The notes beneath the pieces were generated by a model that saw only the letters and a list, made by a program, of their open reading frames with translations, was not told the DNA's origin and did not search any database. From positions 1 through 64,000 of the forward strand of contig CAVSQL010000025.1 of NCBI GenBank assembly GCA_963730065.1: 64,000 nt of DNA, written 5' to 3'. Position 1 is the first letter of the stretch, and each line of letters opens with the position of its first letter. Source of the stretch: UBA9676 sp963730065. GTDB lineage: Bacteria > Actinomycetota > Actinomycetes > Streptosporangiales > Streptosporangiaceae. This document shows positions 30,647 through 40,718 of this stretch, in pieces. A program made the translations under genes and the position numbers.

Positions 30647-30912
30647 GGACCAAGAGTACGCCTGGCCGCCCCCTGTCACGGCCGCCACCGGCGGGTGACT
30701 ACCCATCACCCCGGGCATGGCCCATGCGGGCTATCTGTGAAATGGGCCTAACGGGGTCTAGCGCACGGGCCCGGAGTTCCGTAAGTTACTTTTTCGCAAC
30801 AACCACTTCCCCGGGGCGGACGACTCTGATGTCGCTCGCCCCGGACCGTGAGTAACGCCATCCCGGCGTGACGACCCCTCGAGGGCGTGACGATCAGGAG
30901 GAGTTGGGCCAC

Positions 30913-31215
30913 ATGTGGATCGCTGACTGGACCAGTCGGGCCGCGTGCAAGGAGACTGACCCGGACGAGCTTTTCGTCCAGGGCGCGGCGCAGAACCGGG
31001 CCAAGTTGATCTGCCGTGGCTGCGTCGTGCGGACCGAGTGCCTGGCCGATGCGCTGGACAACCGCATCGAGTTCGGCGTCTGGGGCGGCATGACCGAGCG
31101 CGAGCGGCGCGCCCTCCTGCGGCGCCGCCCGGATGTCACCTCCTGGCGGGACCTCCTGGAGCAGGCCCGCAACCAGTACGAGCGCCGCGCGGACGACGCC
31201 CTGGTCGCCAGCTGA
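30913..31215 (+). CDS. wblA: WhiB-like iron-sulfur regulator, WblA type
   Basis: The 100-residue protein has the four cluster cysteines (RAACKETDPDELFVQG, ICRGC, TECLADAL) and the FGVWGGMTERERRALLRR signature. FVQGAAQNRAK and the RRRPDVTSWRDLLE tail match WblA/WhiB4 specifically, as does the position beside ponA and the ArsA-like genes. In Streptomyces, WblA controls the switch to sporulation and represses antibiotic production; in mycobacteria, WhiB4 is a redox sensor. The start ATG 30913 follows AGGAGGAGTT. The 270-bp upstream region is shared with ponA and should hold divergent promoters. Confidence 0.93.
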   Translation: MWIADWTSRAACKETDPDELFVQGAAQNRAKLICRGCVVRTECLADALDNRIEFGVWGGMTERERRALLRRRPDVTSWRDLLEQARNQYERRADDALVAS

Positions 31216-31372
31216 CCAGCCAGTTCGCCGCTCTTCCCGCACCGCTACCCCGCTGACGAGCCCATCGCCGTGCCGCTCAGCGCGGGCGGCCAGCCCTGGG
31301 CCAGGGCATGTCCCGTAGATCTTCAGCCTGCTGCGCGTCCGCCGGGCGGCCCCCCGCGGCGTTGTCGTCGCC

Positions 31373-31393
31373 GCCGATAGCTCCGCTATCGGC
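31373..31393. terminator. Hairpin between convergent wblA and ArsA-like genes
   Basis: GCCGATAGC and GCTATCGGC are perfect 9-bp arms with a 3-base loop, located in the 247-bp gap between two convergent genes. No T run follows on the plus strand. A bidirectional terminator is the simplest reading. Confidence 0.5.
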
Positions 31394-31462
31394 TCCTCCT
31401 CCGCCTTGCGGTGCATCCCCCGGACGGCCGCTCGCGACGGCCAAGATCTACTCCGGCACGCC

Positions 31463-32719
<1,257 letters not shown>

Positions 32720-32722
32720 CGT

Positions 32723-33754
32723 CTACGCTGCTCCCTGCTCCCGCAGGGCGCCGGCCAGCCGGTACAGCCCGGACAGGTCCATCCCGTCGGTGATCAGCGG
32801 CAGCTCATAGCACGGCTGGCCGGCGCCGGTCAGCAGCTCCCGCTGGCCGCGCTGGGCGAGCGCCCCGGTGGCGTGCTCGGTGAGCTCCGCGGCCAGGGCG
32901 CTGGCCAGGTCGAGATGGCCGGTGGCGCCGGCGCTGTCCTCGATCCCGGCCGCTTTGAGCCCCAGCGCCAGGTCGTGCACGTCCAGCGTCCCCGCCGCCG
33001 CGGCGGCCAGCTGGTCATCGGCCAGGTCCACCGGGCGCACCATGTTGATCATGATGCCGCCCAGCTGCAGCCCGCCCGGGACCAGGCTGCGCAGTTCGGC
33101 GACACCGTCCAGGGTTTCCTGCACCGGCATCTCCTCCAGCACGGTGACGAAGTGGATGGCCGTCAGCGGAGAATGGATGACGCCCTGCACGGTGTCGGCG
33201 TGGCCACGGATGGGGCCCACCTTGGCCAGCCCGGACACCTCGCTGGCGGCGTTGAGGAAGCGGGCGATGCGGCCGGTCGGCGGCGCGTCCATGACCACCG
33301 CGTTGTACACGTGCCGCTTGCCCTTACGCCGCCGCGTGGCCTCGGCGGCCTTGCCGGTCAGCAGCACGTCCCGCAGTCCGGGGGCGATCGTGGTCACGAA
33401 GTCGACGACGCCGAGCCGGTTGAGGGCCCGCCCGGCGTGCGGGAGGTTGTAGAACGTCTCCAGGTACTCGATCAGCGCCGACTCGGGGTCGGCGGCGAGC
33501 GCGTACACGTCGCCGCCCGCCCGCCCGGGCGTGCCCGGCGCCACCGCGACCTTGCGCTCCCCCTCGGGCAGCGGCGGGCAGTCGAACAGCTGCGCGATCC
33601 CCTGCCGCCCCTCCACCTCCATGAGCAGCACCTTGCCGCCCTCGGCGGCCAGCGCGAGCGCGAGCGCCGCGGCCACGGTGGTCTTGCCCGTTCCGCCCTT
33701 GCCGGTCACGACGTGCAGCCGCACGCCCTCCCAGTCGGTGTCCCGAGCACTCAC
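32723..33754 (-). CDS. Second ArsA/Get3-type P-loop ATPase
   Basis: The 343-residue protein starts with GTG 33754 (VSARDTDWEGVRLHVVTGKG). Walker A is VTGKGGTGKTTVAAALA, followed by LLMEVEGRQGIAQLFDCPPL, VVMDAPPTGRIARFLN and GGIMINMVRPVDLADDQ. It is a paralogue of the neighbouring ATPase, from which it is separated by only a few bases, and they should be co-expressed. A cytosolic ATP-driven chaperone or targeting function is known for Get3 but is not established for this subfamily. It diverges from the slipin gene. Confidence 0.87.
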   Translation of the reverse strand: MSARDTDWEGVRLHVVTGKGGTGKTTVAAALALALAAEGGKVLLMEVEGRQGIAQLFDCPPLPEGERKVAVAPGTPGRAGGDVYALAADPESALIEYLETFYNLPHAGRALNRLGVVDFVTTIAPGLRDVLLTGKAAEATRRRKGKRHVYNAVVMDAPPTGRIARFLNAASEVSGLAKVGPIRGHADTVQGVIHSPLTAIHFVTVLEEMPVQETLDGVAELRSLVPGGLQLGGIMINMVRPVDLADDQLAAAAAGTLDVHDLALGLKAAGIEDSAGATGHLDLASALAAELTEHATGALAQRGQRELLTGAGQPCYELPLITDGMDLSGLYRLAGALREQGAA

Positions 33755-33881
33755 GATTAGGAGGCTATCTCCGCCTACGGAGCGGATCGGCCAGGCAGAT
33801 CGCCCGGGCGCGGCCGGATTGTGTACAGGCGAATTGTCACTAGGCTTGTGACGAGAGTGGGGGACGTTTCGAGGAGAAGAG

Positions 33882-34931
33882 GTGTTCCCGATGGAGGTCC
33901 TTGGAATCCTCCTGGTCATCCTCATAGTTCTGATCCTGGGCGGGGCGGTGCTGGCCGCCCGCTCGCTGAAGGTCGTCCAGCAGTACGAGCAGGCCCTGAT
34001 CTTCAGGTTCGGCAAGGTGCTGCCCGGCACCCGGGGTCCCGGGCTCACGGTCATCCGGCCGGTCGGTGACCGGATGCAGAAGGTCAACATGCAGATCGTC
34101 GCGATGGCGGTCCCGGCGCAGGACGGTATCACCAGGGACAACGTGACCGTCCGGGTGGACGCCGTCGTGTACTTCCGGGTGGTGGATCCCATCAAGGCCA
34201 CGGTGAACGTGCAGAACTACCTGTTCGCGGTGTCCCAGCAGGCGCAGACCTCGCTGCGGTCGATCATCGGCCAGTCGGAGATGGACCAGCTGCTGTCGGA
34301 ACGGGACCAGGTCAACCAGCAGTTGCGCCGGATCATCGACGAGCCGACCGAGGGCCCGTGGGGCATCCGGGTCGAGCGGGTCGAGATCAAGGACGTGTCG
34401 CTGCCCGAGAGCATGAAGCGGTCCATGTCGCGCCAGGCCGAGGCCGAGCGGGAACGCCGGGCCCGGATTATCACCGCCGACGGCGAGTACCAGGCGTCCA
34501 AGCGGCTCGCCGCGGCCGCCAACGTCATGGCCCGCGACCCCGCCGCGCTGCAGCTGCGGCTGCTGCAGACCGTGGTCGAGGTGGCCGGGGAGAAGAACAG
34601 CACGCTGGTCATGCCGGTCCCGGTCGAGCTGCTGCGGTTCTTCGACAAGCTCACCCCCCCGGCGCCCGCGGGCGAGCCGAAGTCAGCCGCGGACTCGGCC
34701 TCGCTGGCCGACTTCGGCAACGAGGATGTGGCCACCGAAGAGGCGGAAATCGAAAGCGGAGCGCCGCTCGAGATACCCGAGATCCCCGCGATCCCCGCGA
34801 TCCCTGCGGACCTGGGCGACGGCAAGCTGTCCGCCGCCCGCGTGTCGGCCAAGGAGACCGGCACCACCTCGGTACCGACGCAGGGCACCGAGGCCGGGCG
34901 CGCCAATTCCGCGGACGAGCCGGGCGCATAG
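33882..34931 (+). CDS. Slipin (stomatin/prohibitin family) membrane protein
   Basis: The 349-residue protein starts at GTG 33882, five bases after GAGGAG; an ATG at 33891 is possible. One N-terminal membrane helix (LGILLVILIVLILGGAVLAA) leads to the SPFH domain (VVQQYEQALIFRFGKVLPGT, ITRDNVTVRVDAVVYFRVVD, GIRVERVEIKDVSLPESMKR) and a coiled-coil (RQAEAERERRARIITADGEY). After residue 265 there is an unusual acidic, Pro/Ala-rich tail with IPEIPAIPAIPA. Slipins oligomerise in membrane microdomains and often pair with an NfeD protease partner; no NfeD is seen here. Confidence 0.88.
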   Translation: MFPMEVLGILLVILIVLILGGAVLAARSLKVVQQYEQALIFRFGKVLPGTRGPGLTVIRPVGDRMQKVNMQIVAMAVPAQDGITRDNVTVRVDAVVYFRVVDPIKATVNVQNYLFAVSQQAQTSLRSIIGQSEMDQLLSERDQVNQQLRRIIDEPTEGPWGIRVERVEIKDVSLPESMKRSMSRQAEAERERRARIITADGEYQASKRLAAAANVMARDPAALQLRLLQTVVEVAGEKNSTLVMPVPVELLRFFDKLTPPAPAGEPKSAADSASLADFGNEDVATEEAEIESGAPLEIPEIPAIPAIPADLGDGKLSAARVSAKETGTTSVPTQGTEAGRANSADEPGA

Positions 34932-35094
34932 CTGGGCTGGGCGCATGGCCCGAGCCGGGCGGGTAACCAAAGCGGGCGCATCCCCGAACCGGGCGCGCAC
35001 TGCCGGAGCCAGGTGCGCTGCCGGAGCCGCGCGGACGGGCGCCCCCTGAACCGGAGTGACGCCCGTCCCCGCGCGTCCCCGCTAGGGTTCGGCT

Positions 35095-35250
35095 ATGACG
35101 AAGTGGGAGTACGCGACCGTGCCGTTGCTCGTGCACGCGACCAAGCAGATACTCGACAACTGGGGAGACGACGGCTGGGAACTGGTGGCCCTGGTGCCCG
35201 GCCCGAACTCCGAGCAGCTGGTCGCGTACATGAAACGGCCCAAAGAGTGA
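35095..35250 (+). CDS. DUF4177 small protein
   Basis: The 51-residue protein reads MTKWEYATVPLLVHATKQIL and then DNWGDDGWELVALVPGP. The WEY start and GWELV motif are typical of DUF4177. It is overlapped by the next gene (GTGA), so it is co-translated with the RidA-like protein, an arrangement common in actinobacteria. The function is not known. Confidence 0.85.
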   Translation: MTKWEYATVPLLVHATKQILDNWGDDGWELVALVPGPNSEQLVAYMKRPKE

Positions 35251-35714
35251 GTGACGGGCCCGAGGCCAGGCTGGCCGCGCTGGGCCTGGCCCTGCCGCCG
35301 GTGGCGGCCCCGGTGGCGGCGTACGTGCCCGCCGTGCGCAGCGGGCCGTACGTGTACACGGCCGGGCAGCTGCCGCTGGCCGACGGCAAGCTGCCGCAGA
35401 CCGGCAAGGTGGGCGCGCAGGTGAGCGTGGACGACGCGGCCGCGCTCGCGCGGACCTGCGCCCTGAACGCGCTGGCCGCCGTGGCGTCGGTGGCGGGCGG
35501 GCTCTCCGCCGTGGCCCGGATCGTGAAAGTGACCGGCTTCGTGGCCAGCGATCCCTCCTTCACCGGCCAGCCGCTGGTGGTCAACGGGGCCAGCGAACTG
35601 CTGCTTGAGGTGTTCGGCGAGGCGGGCCGCCACGCCCGCAGCGCGGTGGGGGTAGCGGTCCTGCCGCTCGACGCGCCGGTGGAGATCGAGCTGATCGCCG
35701 AGGTCCGCGATTGA
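35247..35714 (+). CDS. RidA family protein
   Basis: The 155-residue protein starts with GTG 35247 inside the DUF4177 stop. The YjgF/YER057c/UK114 fold is recognisable: VRSGPYVYTAGQLPLADGKL, QVSVDDAAALARTCALNALA, and VKVTGFVASDPSFTGQPLVV, then the end VAVLPLDAPVEIELIAEV. RidA proteins remove reactive enamine or imine intermediates of amino acid metabolism. The usual catalytic Arg in the C-terminal strand (RxxVxV) is not obvious, so this may be a subgroup with a different role. Confidence 0.85.
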   Translation: MSDGPEARLAALGLALPPVAAPVAAYVPAVRSGPYVYTAGQLPLADGKLPQTGKVGAQVSVDDAAALARTCALNALAAVASVAGGLSAVARIVKVTGFVASDPSFTGQPLVVNGASELLLEVFGEAGRHARSAVGVAVLPLDAPVEIELIAEVRD

Positions 35715-35745
35715 GCCGAGGTCCGCGATTGACCGGCAGGCACCT

Positions 35746-36759
35746 ATGAGCTCGGCCGCACGTATCCGGCTGCCCGGCTGGATGGCCCAGCGGGCCAGCG
35801 ACGTCCTGGAGGGCAGGAAACCCCCGGTGGAACCGCGCGACGCCGCCACGGTGATGCTGCTGCGCCCGCTGCCGGGCGGGGCCGGGCCCGATGCCCCGGG
35901 CCGGCCGGATGTCCCGGGCCGGCCGGAGCTGGATGTCCCGGGCCGGCCGGATGTCCCGGGCCGGCCGGATGCCGCTGCCCGGCCGGATGTCCCGGGCCGG
36001 CCGGACGCCGTTGCCCGGCCGGACGCGCCAGGGCCGCCGGATGCTCCGGGGCTGCAGGTCTACATGCTGCGGCGCCAGTCCTCGATGGCGTTCGCGCCCG
36101 GCGCCTTCGTGTTCCCCGGCGGCTCGGTGGACACCCGCGACGCCGAGATCGAGGTTGGCTGGGCCGGCCCGGACGTGCGCGAGTGGGGGCGGATGATCGA
36201 TGCCCCGGCCGAGCTCGCCCGGGCCCTGGTCTGCGCCGCGGTCAGGGAGACGTTCGAGGAATGCGGGGTGCTGCTGGCCGGGCCGACCGCGGACACCATG
36301 GTGGCCGACACGCGCGGCGAGGACTGGGAGGCGGACCGTGCCGCGCTGCTGGCGCGTTCGGTGTCCCTGGCCGGCCTGCTCCGCCGCCGCGGCCTGGTCC
36401 TGCGCAGCGACCTGCTGCGGCCGTGGTCGCGGTGGATCACCCCGGTGACCGAGGAACGGCGTTACGACACCCGGTTCTTCGCGGCCGCCCTGCCCGCCGG
36501 CCAGCGGGCCCGGGACGTCAGCGAGGAGGCCGACGACGCGGCCTGGGTCGAGCCCGGCGAGGCGCTGGCGGCGGCCCGCCGCAAGGAGATCTTCCTGCTG
36601 CCGCCGACCGCCGTCACCCTCGGCGAGCTGGGCGCCTGCGGGCACCTGCCCGCCGCGCTCGCCGCCCGGCGGCGGATCACGGCGCTGATCCCCGAGGTCT
36701 TCATGGCCGACGGGGCCGTCTGGCTGACCGTCCCGCCCGGACTGGACTACCCCCTGTGA
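35746..36759 (+). CDS. NUDIX hydrolase with a repetitive insert
   Basis: The 337-residue protein starts MSSAARIRLPGWMAQRASDV. The first strand of the NUDIX fold (AATVMLLRPL) is separated from the second (LQVYMLRRQSSMAFAPGAFV) by about 50 residues of PGRPDVPGRPD-type repeats. The Nudix box is FPGGSVDTRDAE plus VCAAVRETFEECGVLL (REtfEEcGv), so catalysis on a nucleoside diphosphate-linked substrate should be intact. The C-terminal part (WSRWITPVTEERRYDTRFFA, ISEEADD-like) resembles the CoA/ADP-sugar type. The stop overlaps the next GTG (GTGA at 36756). Confidence 0.87.
   Translation: MSSAARIRLPGWMAQRASDVLEGRKPPVEPRDAATVMLLRPLPGGAGPDAPGRPDVPGRPELDVPGRPDVPGRPDAAARPDVPGRPDAVARPDAPGPPDAPGLQVYMLRRQSSMAFAPGAFVFPGGSVDTRDAEIEVGWAGPDVREWGRMIDAPAELARALVCAAVRETFEECGVLLAGPTADTMVADTRGEDWEADRAALLARSVSLAGLLRRRGLVLRSDLLRPWSRWITPVTEERRYDTRFFAAALPAGQRARDVSEEADDAAWVEPGEALAAARRKEIFLLPPTAVTLGELGACGHLPAALAARRRITALIPEVFMADGAVWLTVPPGLDYPL
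35883..36050 (+). repeat. 18-bp coding minisatellite in the NUDIX gene
   Basis: A CCGGGCCGGCCGGATGTC unit is repeated with variation about eight times and stays in frame (DVPGRP or DAxARP). The insert lies in a loop between the first two strands, so copy-number change would leave the fold intact. It probably arose by slippage. Confidence 0.8.
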
Positions 36760-37580
36760 ACGCGGAAGCGGGCGGCCGCGTCAACGGCCAGGGCACACCG
36801 ACGGCGCGGTGCGTGCTCGCCCCCAACCCCTCCCCGATGACCCTGGACGGCACCAACACCTGGCTCATCGCCGAGCCCGGATCCTCATCGGCCCTGGTCG
36901 TGGACCCCGGGCCGGGCGACGAGGGGCACCTGCGGCGGGTCAGCGGCATGGTCGCCGCGGCCGGCCAGCGGGTGAGCAAGATCCTGCTCACGCACGGGCA
37001 TCCCGACCACGCCGAGGGCGCGGCCGCCTTCGCGGCCATGACCGGGGCGCCGGTGCTCGCCGCCGATCCCGCCCACCGGCTCGGCGGCGAGGGGCTGGCG
37101 CCGGGCGACGCGGTGACCGCGGGCGGCTGTGAGCTGCGGGTGGTGGCGACCCCCGGGCACTCGGCCGACTCGGTCTGCCTGCTCCTGGCCGCCGACGGGG
37201 CGCTGCTCACCGGGGACACCGTCCTCGGCCGCGGGACCACGGTGATCGCGGGTGATGGCAGCCTCGGCGACTACCTCGGCTCGCTGGAGCGGCTGCGGGT
37301 CCTCGCCGACGAGGCCCAGCTGCGGGTGCTGCTCCCGGGCCACGGGCCGCTGCTGGCGGACCCGGCCGGCACGCTCGACTACTACCTCGCCCATCGCCGG
37401 GAACGGCTGGCCGAAGTGGCCGCGGCGCTGGCCGCCGGGGACCGCACCCTGGCCGACATCGTCGCCCGCGTCTACGCGGACGTGGACCGCTCGCTCTGGC
37501 CGTTCGCGGAGTGGTCGGTCCGCGCGCAGCTCGACTACCTGGCCGCCACCGGGGAACTGCCGCCCGACGTCGAGCTCTAA
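36756..37580 (+). CDS. Metallo-beta-lactamase fold hydrolase (LACTB2-like)
   Basis: The 274-residue protein starts at GTG 36756, overlapping the NUDIX stop. Zinc ligands are seen in ILLTHGHPDHAEGAAAF (HxHxDH), TPGHSADSV, LLTGDTVLG and LLPGHGPLL. The C-terminal helical domain (HRRERLAEVAAALAAGDRTL, VARVYADVDRSLWPFAEWSV) is that of the LACTB2/nuclease-like subgroup. Pairing with a NUDIX gene is widespread in actinobacteria. The substrate may be RNA, thioester or other ester; the sequence does not decide. Confidence 0.9.
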   Translation: MNAEAGGRVNGQGTPTARCVLAPNPSPMTLDGTNTWLIAEPGSSSALVVDPGPGDEGHLRRVSGMVAAAGQRVSKILLTHGHPDHAEGAAAFAAMTGAPVLAADPAHRLGGEGLAPGDAVTAGGCELRVVATPGHSADSVCLLLAADGALLTGDTVLGRGTTVIAGDGSLGDYLGSLERLRVLADEAQLRVLLPGHGPLLADPAGTLDYYLAHRRERLAEVAAALAAGDRTLADIVARVYADVDRSLWPFAEWSVRAQLDYLAATGELPPDVEL

Positions 37581-37715
37581 CGGGCTGGTGCCGCGCCGCC
37601 CGCAGGCGTAACGTCACCGGCGCCAGCCAGCATCCTCAGGCGTCTCGGGCACTACGGACGGGCACGGTTCTCGTGGACTGCCAGCCAGCGGGCGGTGGGG
37701 TACCAGCCCGCTCCC

Positions 37716-38399
37716 TCAATGGGCTCGCTTGGCCAGGCGCTCCCGGTCCAGGATCAGCACCGACTTGGCCGACAGCTGGAGCCAGCCCCGGGTGGCGAAG
37801 TCGGCGAGCGCCTTGTTGACGGTCTCGCGTGACGCGCCCACCAGCTGCGCCAGCTCCTCCTGGGTGAGGTCGTGGTGGACCTGCAGCCCTTCCTCCTGCT
37901 CCTCCCCGAACCTGTCCGCGAGGTCGAGCAGCGCCTTGGCGACCCGGCCCGGGACGTCGGTGAACACCAGGTCGGCCATCACGTCGTTGGCCCGCCGCAG
38001 CCGCTGCGCCAGCGCCCGCAGCAGGTGCAGCGCCACGTCAGGCCGCCCGGTCAGCCAGTGCCGCAGGTAGTCATGGCCCAGCCCGGCGAGCTGGGAGTCG
38101 GTGACGGCGACCGCGCTGGCGGTCCGCGGCCGCGGGTCGAAGAGCGAAAGCTCGCCGAACATCTCCCCCGGCCCGAGCACGCTCAGCAGGTTCTCCCGGC
38201 CGTCGGACGCGGTCCTGGTCAGCTTGATCTTGCCGTCCAGGATGACGTACAGCCGGTCACCGGCGTCGCCCTCGTCGAACAGGCGGTCGCCCCTGGCCAG
38301 CTCGACATCGACCACGCCCGCGCGCAGCGCGCGCGCCCCCTCGTCGTCGAGCGTTTCGAAAAGTGGCGCCCGGCTGAGCACATCCTCAGCGTGAGCCAC
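37716..38399 (-). CDS. crp: Crp/Fnr family cyclic-nucleotide-type regulator
   Basis: The 227-residue protein starts with GTG 38399. The cyclic nucleotide-binding roll is complete (LFDEGDAGDRLYVILDGKIK, FGELSLFDPRPRTASAVAVT with the FGELSLFD...RTASA phosphate cassette), followed by the dimer helix and an HTH (LTQEELAQLVGASRETVNKALADF). The conserved RTA and the domain lengths fit actinobacterial Crp/GlxR-type global regulators that bind cAMP. The symbol is given by similarity to that group. It is convergent with the MBL gene and followed by 135 bp without genes. Confidence 0.9.
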   Translation of the reverse strand: MAHAEDVLSRAPLFETLDDEGARALRAGVVDVELARGDRLFDEGDAGDRLYVILDGKIKLTRTASDGRENLLSVLGPGEMFGELSLFDPRPRTASAVAVTDSQLAGLGHDYLRHWLTGRPDVALHLLRALAQRLRRANDVMADLVFTDVPGRVAKALLDLADRFGEEQEEGLQVHHDLTQEELAQLVGASRETVNKALADFATRGWLQLSAKSVLILDRERLAKRAH

Positions 38400-38465
38400 A
38401 GGGTGCCTCCTTGCACATGTCCGTATCAGTGTCGCGCATGAAAGGGCCTGGATGTGACCGGGGCC

Positions 38466-38966
38466 TCACCCGGGCGGCGGCTGGACGGCGGCGGCCAGGC
38501 GGCGGCGGCAACTCTCGATCTCCTCCTCGGCCTCCGCCCGGCCGACCCAGCTGAAGCCCTCCACCGCCTTCCCGGGCTCAAGGGCCTTGTACACCTCGAA
38601 GAAGTGCTGGATCTCCAGCAGGTCGAACTCGGAGACGTCGCTGATGTCGGAGTAGTGCGCCATCCGGGGGTCGGTCGCCGCGACGCAGAGCACCTTGTCA
38701 TCGGCGCCGTTCTCGTCCCGCATCCGGAACATGCCGATGGCCCGGCACCGGATGAGGCAGCCGGGAAAGGTCGGCTCCTCCAGCAGCACCAGGGCATCGA
38801 GCGGGTCGCCGTCGTCGGCGAGCGTGCCCTCGATGAAGCCGTAGTCCGACGGGTACCGGGTGGAAGTGAACAGCATCCTGTCCAGCCGGATCCGGCCGGT
38901 CTCGTGATCCACCTCGTACTTGTTGCGCTGGCCCTTGGGGATCTCTATGACCACATCGAACTGCAT
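38466..38966 (-). CDS. ppa: Inorganic pyrophosphatase (family I)
   Basis: The 166-residue enzyme is taken from the second of two adjacent ATGs (38966), which is 7 bases from GGGAG. Motifs of soluble family I pyrophosphatase are present: FDVVIEIPKGQRNKYEVDHE, LFTSTRYPSDYGFIEGTLAD, and the DGDPLDALVLL metal site, then DPRMAHYSDISDV. It hydrolyses pyrophosphate to drive biosynthesis. It diverges from the dacB gene, which matches the usual actinobacterial ppa-dacB order. Confidence 0.93.
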   Translation of the reverse strand: MQFDVVIEIPKGQRNKYEVDHETGRIRLDRMLFTSTRYPSDYGFIEGTLADDGDPLDALVLLEEPTFPGCLIRCRAIGMFRMRDENGADDKVLCVAATDPRMAHYSDISDVSEFDLLEIQHFFEVYKALEPGKAVEGFSWVGRAEAEEEIESCRRRLAAAVQPPPG

Positions 38967-39107
38967 CATGTCGCTCCCTGCGCGCGAAGATGATTGACTC
39001 CATGCCCAGCAGGCCTGTGCCCGGCCGGCCTGTTCCTGGTGTACGCCAGGGCAGGCATCCTGGGTAGGACAGGCTTGCCTGCCAAGCATCTCGTGAGAGG
39101 ACGGGTG

Positions 39108-40544
39108 GTGGCCAACCGCGTCCGGCTGACCGTGCTGACGGCGCTCGCGCTGCTCAACGTGTTCACCCTGGGCGCCGGGGTGGCCGTGGCCGCGCTGCTG
39201 CCGTCCCGGCTGGCGCTCTGGCAGATCCCGAAGGTGGCGGCCGTCCGGATCACCTTGCCCGCTGCGGTGCTCACCCCGGCAGTCTCCTCCGGGGTCATGC
39301 CCACCGGCCAGAGCCTGGCCGCGGAACTGGCGCCGCTGATCGGTTCCCGTTCGCTGGGCCCCCACGTCGGCGTGGTCGTCACCGACCTGGCTTCCGGCGC
39401 CGTGCTGTTCGCGCGCGCGGCCGCCACCCCGGCGACGCCTGCGTCCAGCGCCAAGGTAGCCACCGCGGTGGCGGCGCTGAGCGTGCTCGGCCCGGCCGCG
39501 CGCTTCACCACCCGCGTCGTCCGTGGCCCGGCGCCCGGGTCGATCGTCCTGGTGGGGGGCGGGGATCCCACCCTGGCGGCGGGACCGGTGCCCGTCTCGG
39601 ACTACCCGCAGCCCGCGACCCTGGCCGCCCTGGCGGCCCAGACCGCGCGCTTGCTGCTCGCCCACGGCCAGCGGTCGGTGCGGCTGAGTTATGACGTCTC
39701 GCTGTTCAGCGGGCCGGCCCTCGCGCCGGGCTGGACCACCAGCTACATCACCACCGGCAACGTGACCCCGATCACCTCGCTCGAGGTGGACCAGGGCCGG
39801 CTGACCCGGTCCGGCAAGCCGGAAGACGCCGACGATCCGGGCAATTTCCGCCCGCGCTCCCTCACCCCGGCCAGCGACGCGGCCGCGGCCTTCGCCTCGT
39901 CCCTGCGCGCCCACGGCATCGCGGTGCAGGGCCGGGTCGCCCCGGCCGCCGCGCCGGCGGGTGCCGGCACGATCGCCAGCGTCCAGTCGCCCTACCTGTC
40001 GGCGATCGTGGGCTGGATGCTCCGAGAGAGCAACAACGTGATCGCCGAGAGCCTGGCCCGGCAGGTCGCGCTGCACACGGGCCGGCCCGCCTCGTTCGCT
40101 GGCGCGGCGGCGGCGGTCACGGCCACCGCGGCCCGGCTGGGCGTCGGCCGCGGCATCCACCTGGTCGACGGGAGCGGCCTCTCCCCGCTGGACCGGATCT
40201 CCCCGCTGGCGCTGGCCCAGCTCGTCCGGCTGGCGGGCGGCGGCAGCCAGGCCGCACTCCGCGCGGCCATCACCGGGATGCCGGTGGCCGGTTTCTCCGG
40301 GACGCTGGCTCCCGGCCAGAGCGTGTTCGGCAACTTCGGGCCGGCGGCGCTCGGCACCGTGCAGGCCAAGACGGGCAACCTGACCCGCGTGGTCAGCTTG
40401 GCCGGCATCGTCAGCGACGCCAGCGGCCGGCTGCTCGCGTTCGCCTTCATGGCGGACCGGCTGCCGCCCGGGCAGCTGACCCAGGCGGCCGGTGTCATCG
40501 ACGCGATGGCCACCGATCTAGCGGGCTGCGGCTGCCACTCGTAG
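39108..40544 (+). CDS. dacB: D-alanyl-D-alanine carboxypeptidase/endopeptidase (PBP4, class C)
   Basis: The 478-residue protein starts at GTG 39108 (39105 possible) after GAGAGG. The N-terminal helix (LTVLTALALLNVFTLGAGVA) is a signal or anchor. Catalytic motifs are SxxK (ASSAKVATAVAAL), SxN (RESNNVIAESLAR) and KTG (QAKTGNLTRV). The fold has the long insertion domain of PBP4 between SxxK and SxN (FTTRVVRGPAPGSIVLVGGG). It trims or opens crosslinked peptide stems in peptidoglycan. It lies between ppa and the zincin-tilS-hpt-ftsH group. Confidence 0.92.
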   Translation: MANRVRLTVLTALALLNVFTLGAGVAVAALLPSRLALWQIPKVAAVRITLPAAVLTPAVSSGVMPTGQSLAAELAPLIGSRSLGPHVGVVVTDLASGAVLFARAAATPATPASSAKVATAVAALSVLGPAARFTTRVVRGPAPGSIVLVGGGDPTLAAGPVPVSDYPQPATLAALAAQTARLLLAHGQRSVRLSYDVSLFSGPALAPGWTTSYITTGNVTPITSLEVDQGRLTRSGKPEDADDPGNFRPRSLTPASDAAAAFASSLRAHGIAVQGRVAPAAAPAGAGTIASVQSPYLSAIVGWMLRESNNVIAESLARQVALHTGRPASFAGAAAAVTATAARLGVGRGIHLVDGSGLSPLDRISPLALAQLVRLAGGGSQAALRAAITGMPVAGFSGTLAPGQSVFGNFGPAALGTVQAKTGNLTRVVSLAGIVSDASGRLLAFAFMADRLPPGQLTQAAGVIDAMATDLAGCGCHS

Positions 40545-40614
40545 CGGCGCCGGCCAGAAGGCGCCGCGTACCGGGTACGCGGCCGGAAGCCCCCGGGGCA
40601 ACGCGGGCAGGCCG

Positions 40615-40703
40615 GGACACGGCTCGTCGCGCAGGGCGAGCCCGGCCGGACACGGCTCGTCGCGCGGAGCGAGCCCGGCCGGACACGGCTCATCGCGCGG
40701 AGC
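40615..40703. repeat. 33-bp tandem repeat upstream of the zincin gene
   Basis: Two full units (40615-40647, 40648-40680) and a 23-bp partial unit begin GGACACGGCTCGTCGCGC. Each unit contains CGGCTCGTCGCGC...GCGAGCCCG, which can form a hairpin (CGGGCTCG/CGGCTCG-like arms). The tract ends 15 bp before the start codon region of the next gene, so copy number may influence its expression. Confidence 0.7.
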
Positions 40704-40718
40704 ACGTACCGTGGAGGG

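Noticed and set aside
34930..35060. GC-rich degenerate repeats after the slipin gene
   Set aside because: GGGCGCAT and GCCGGAGCC elements recur, but units are irregular and no stable period or structure could be defined.
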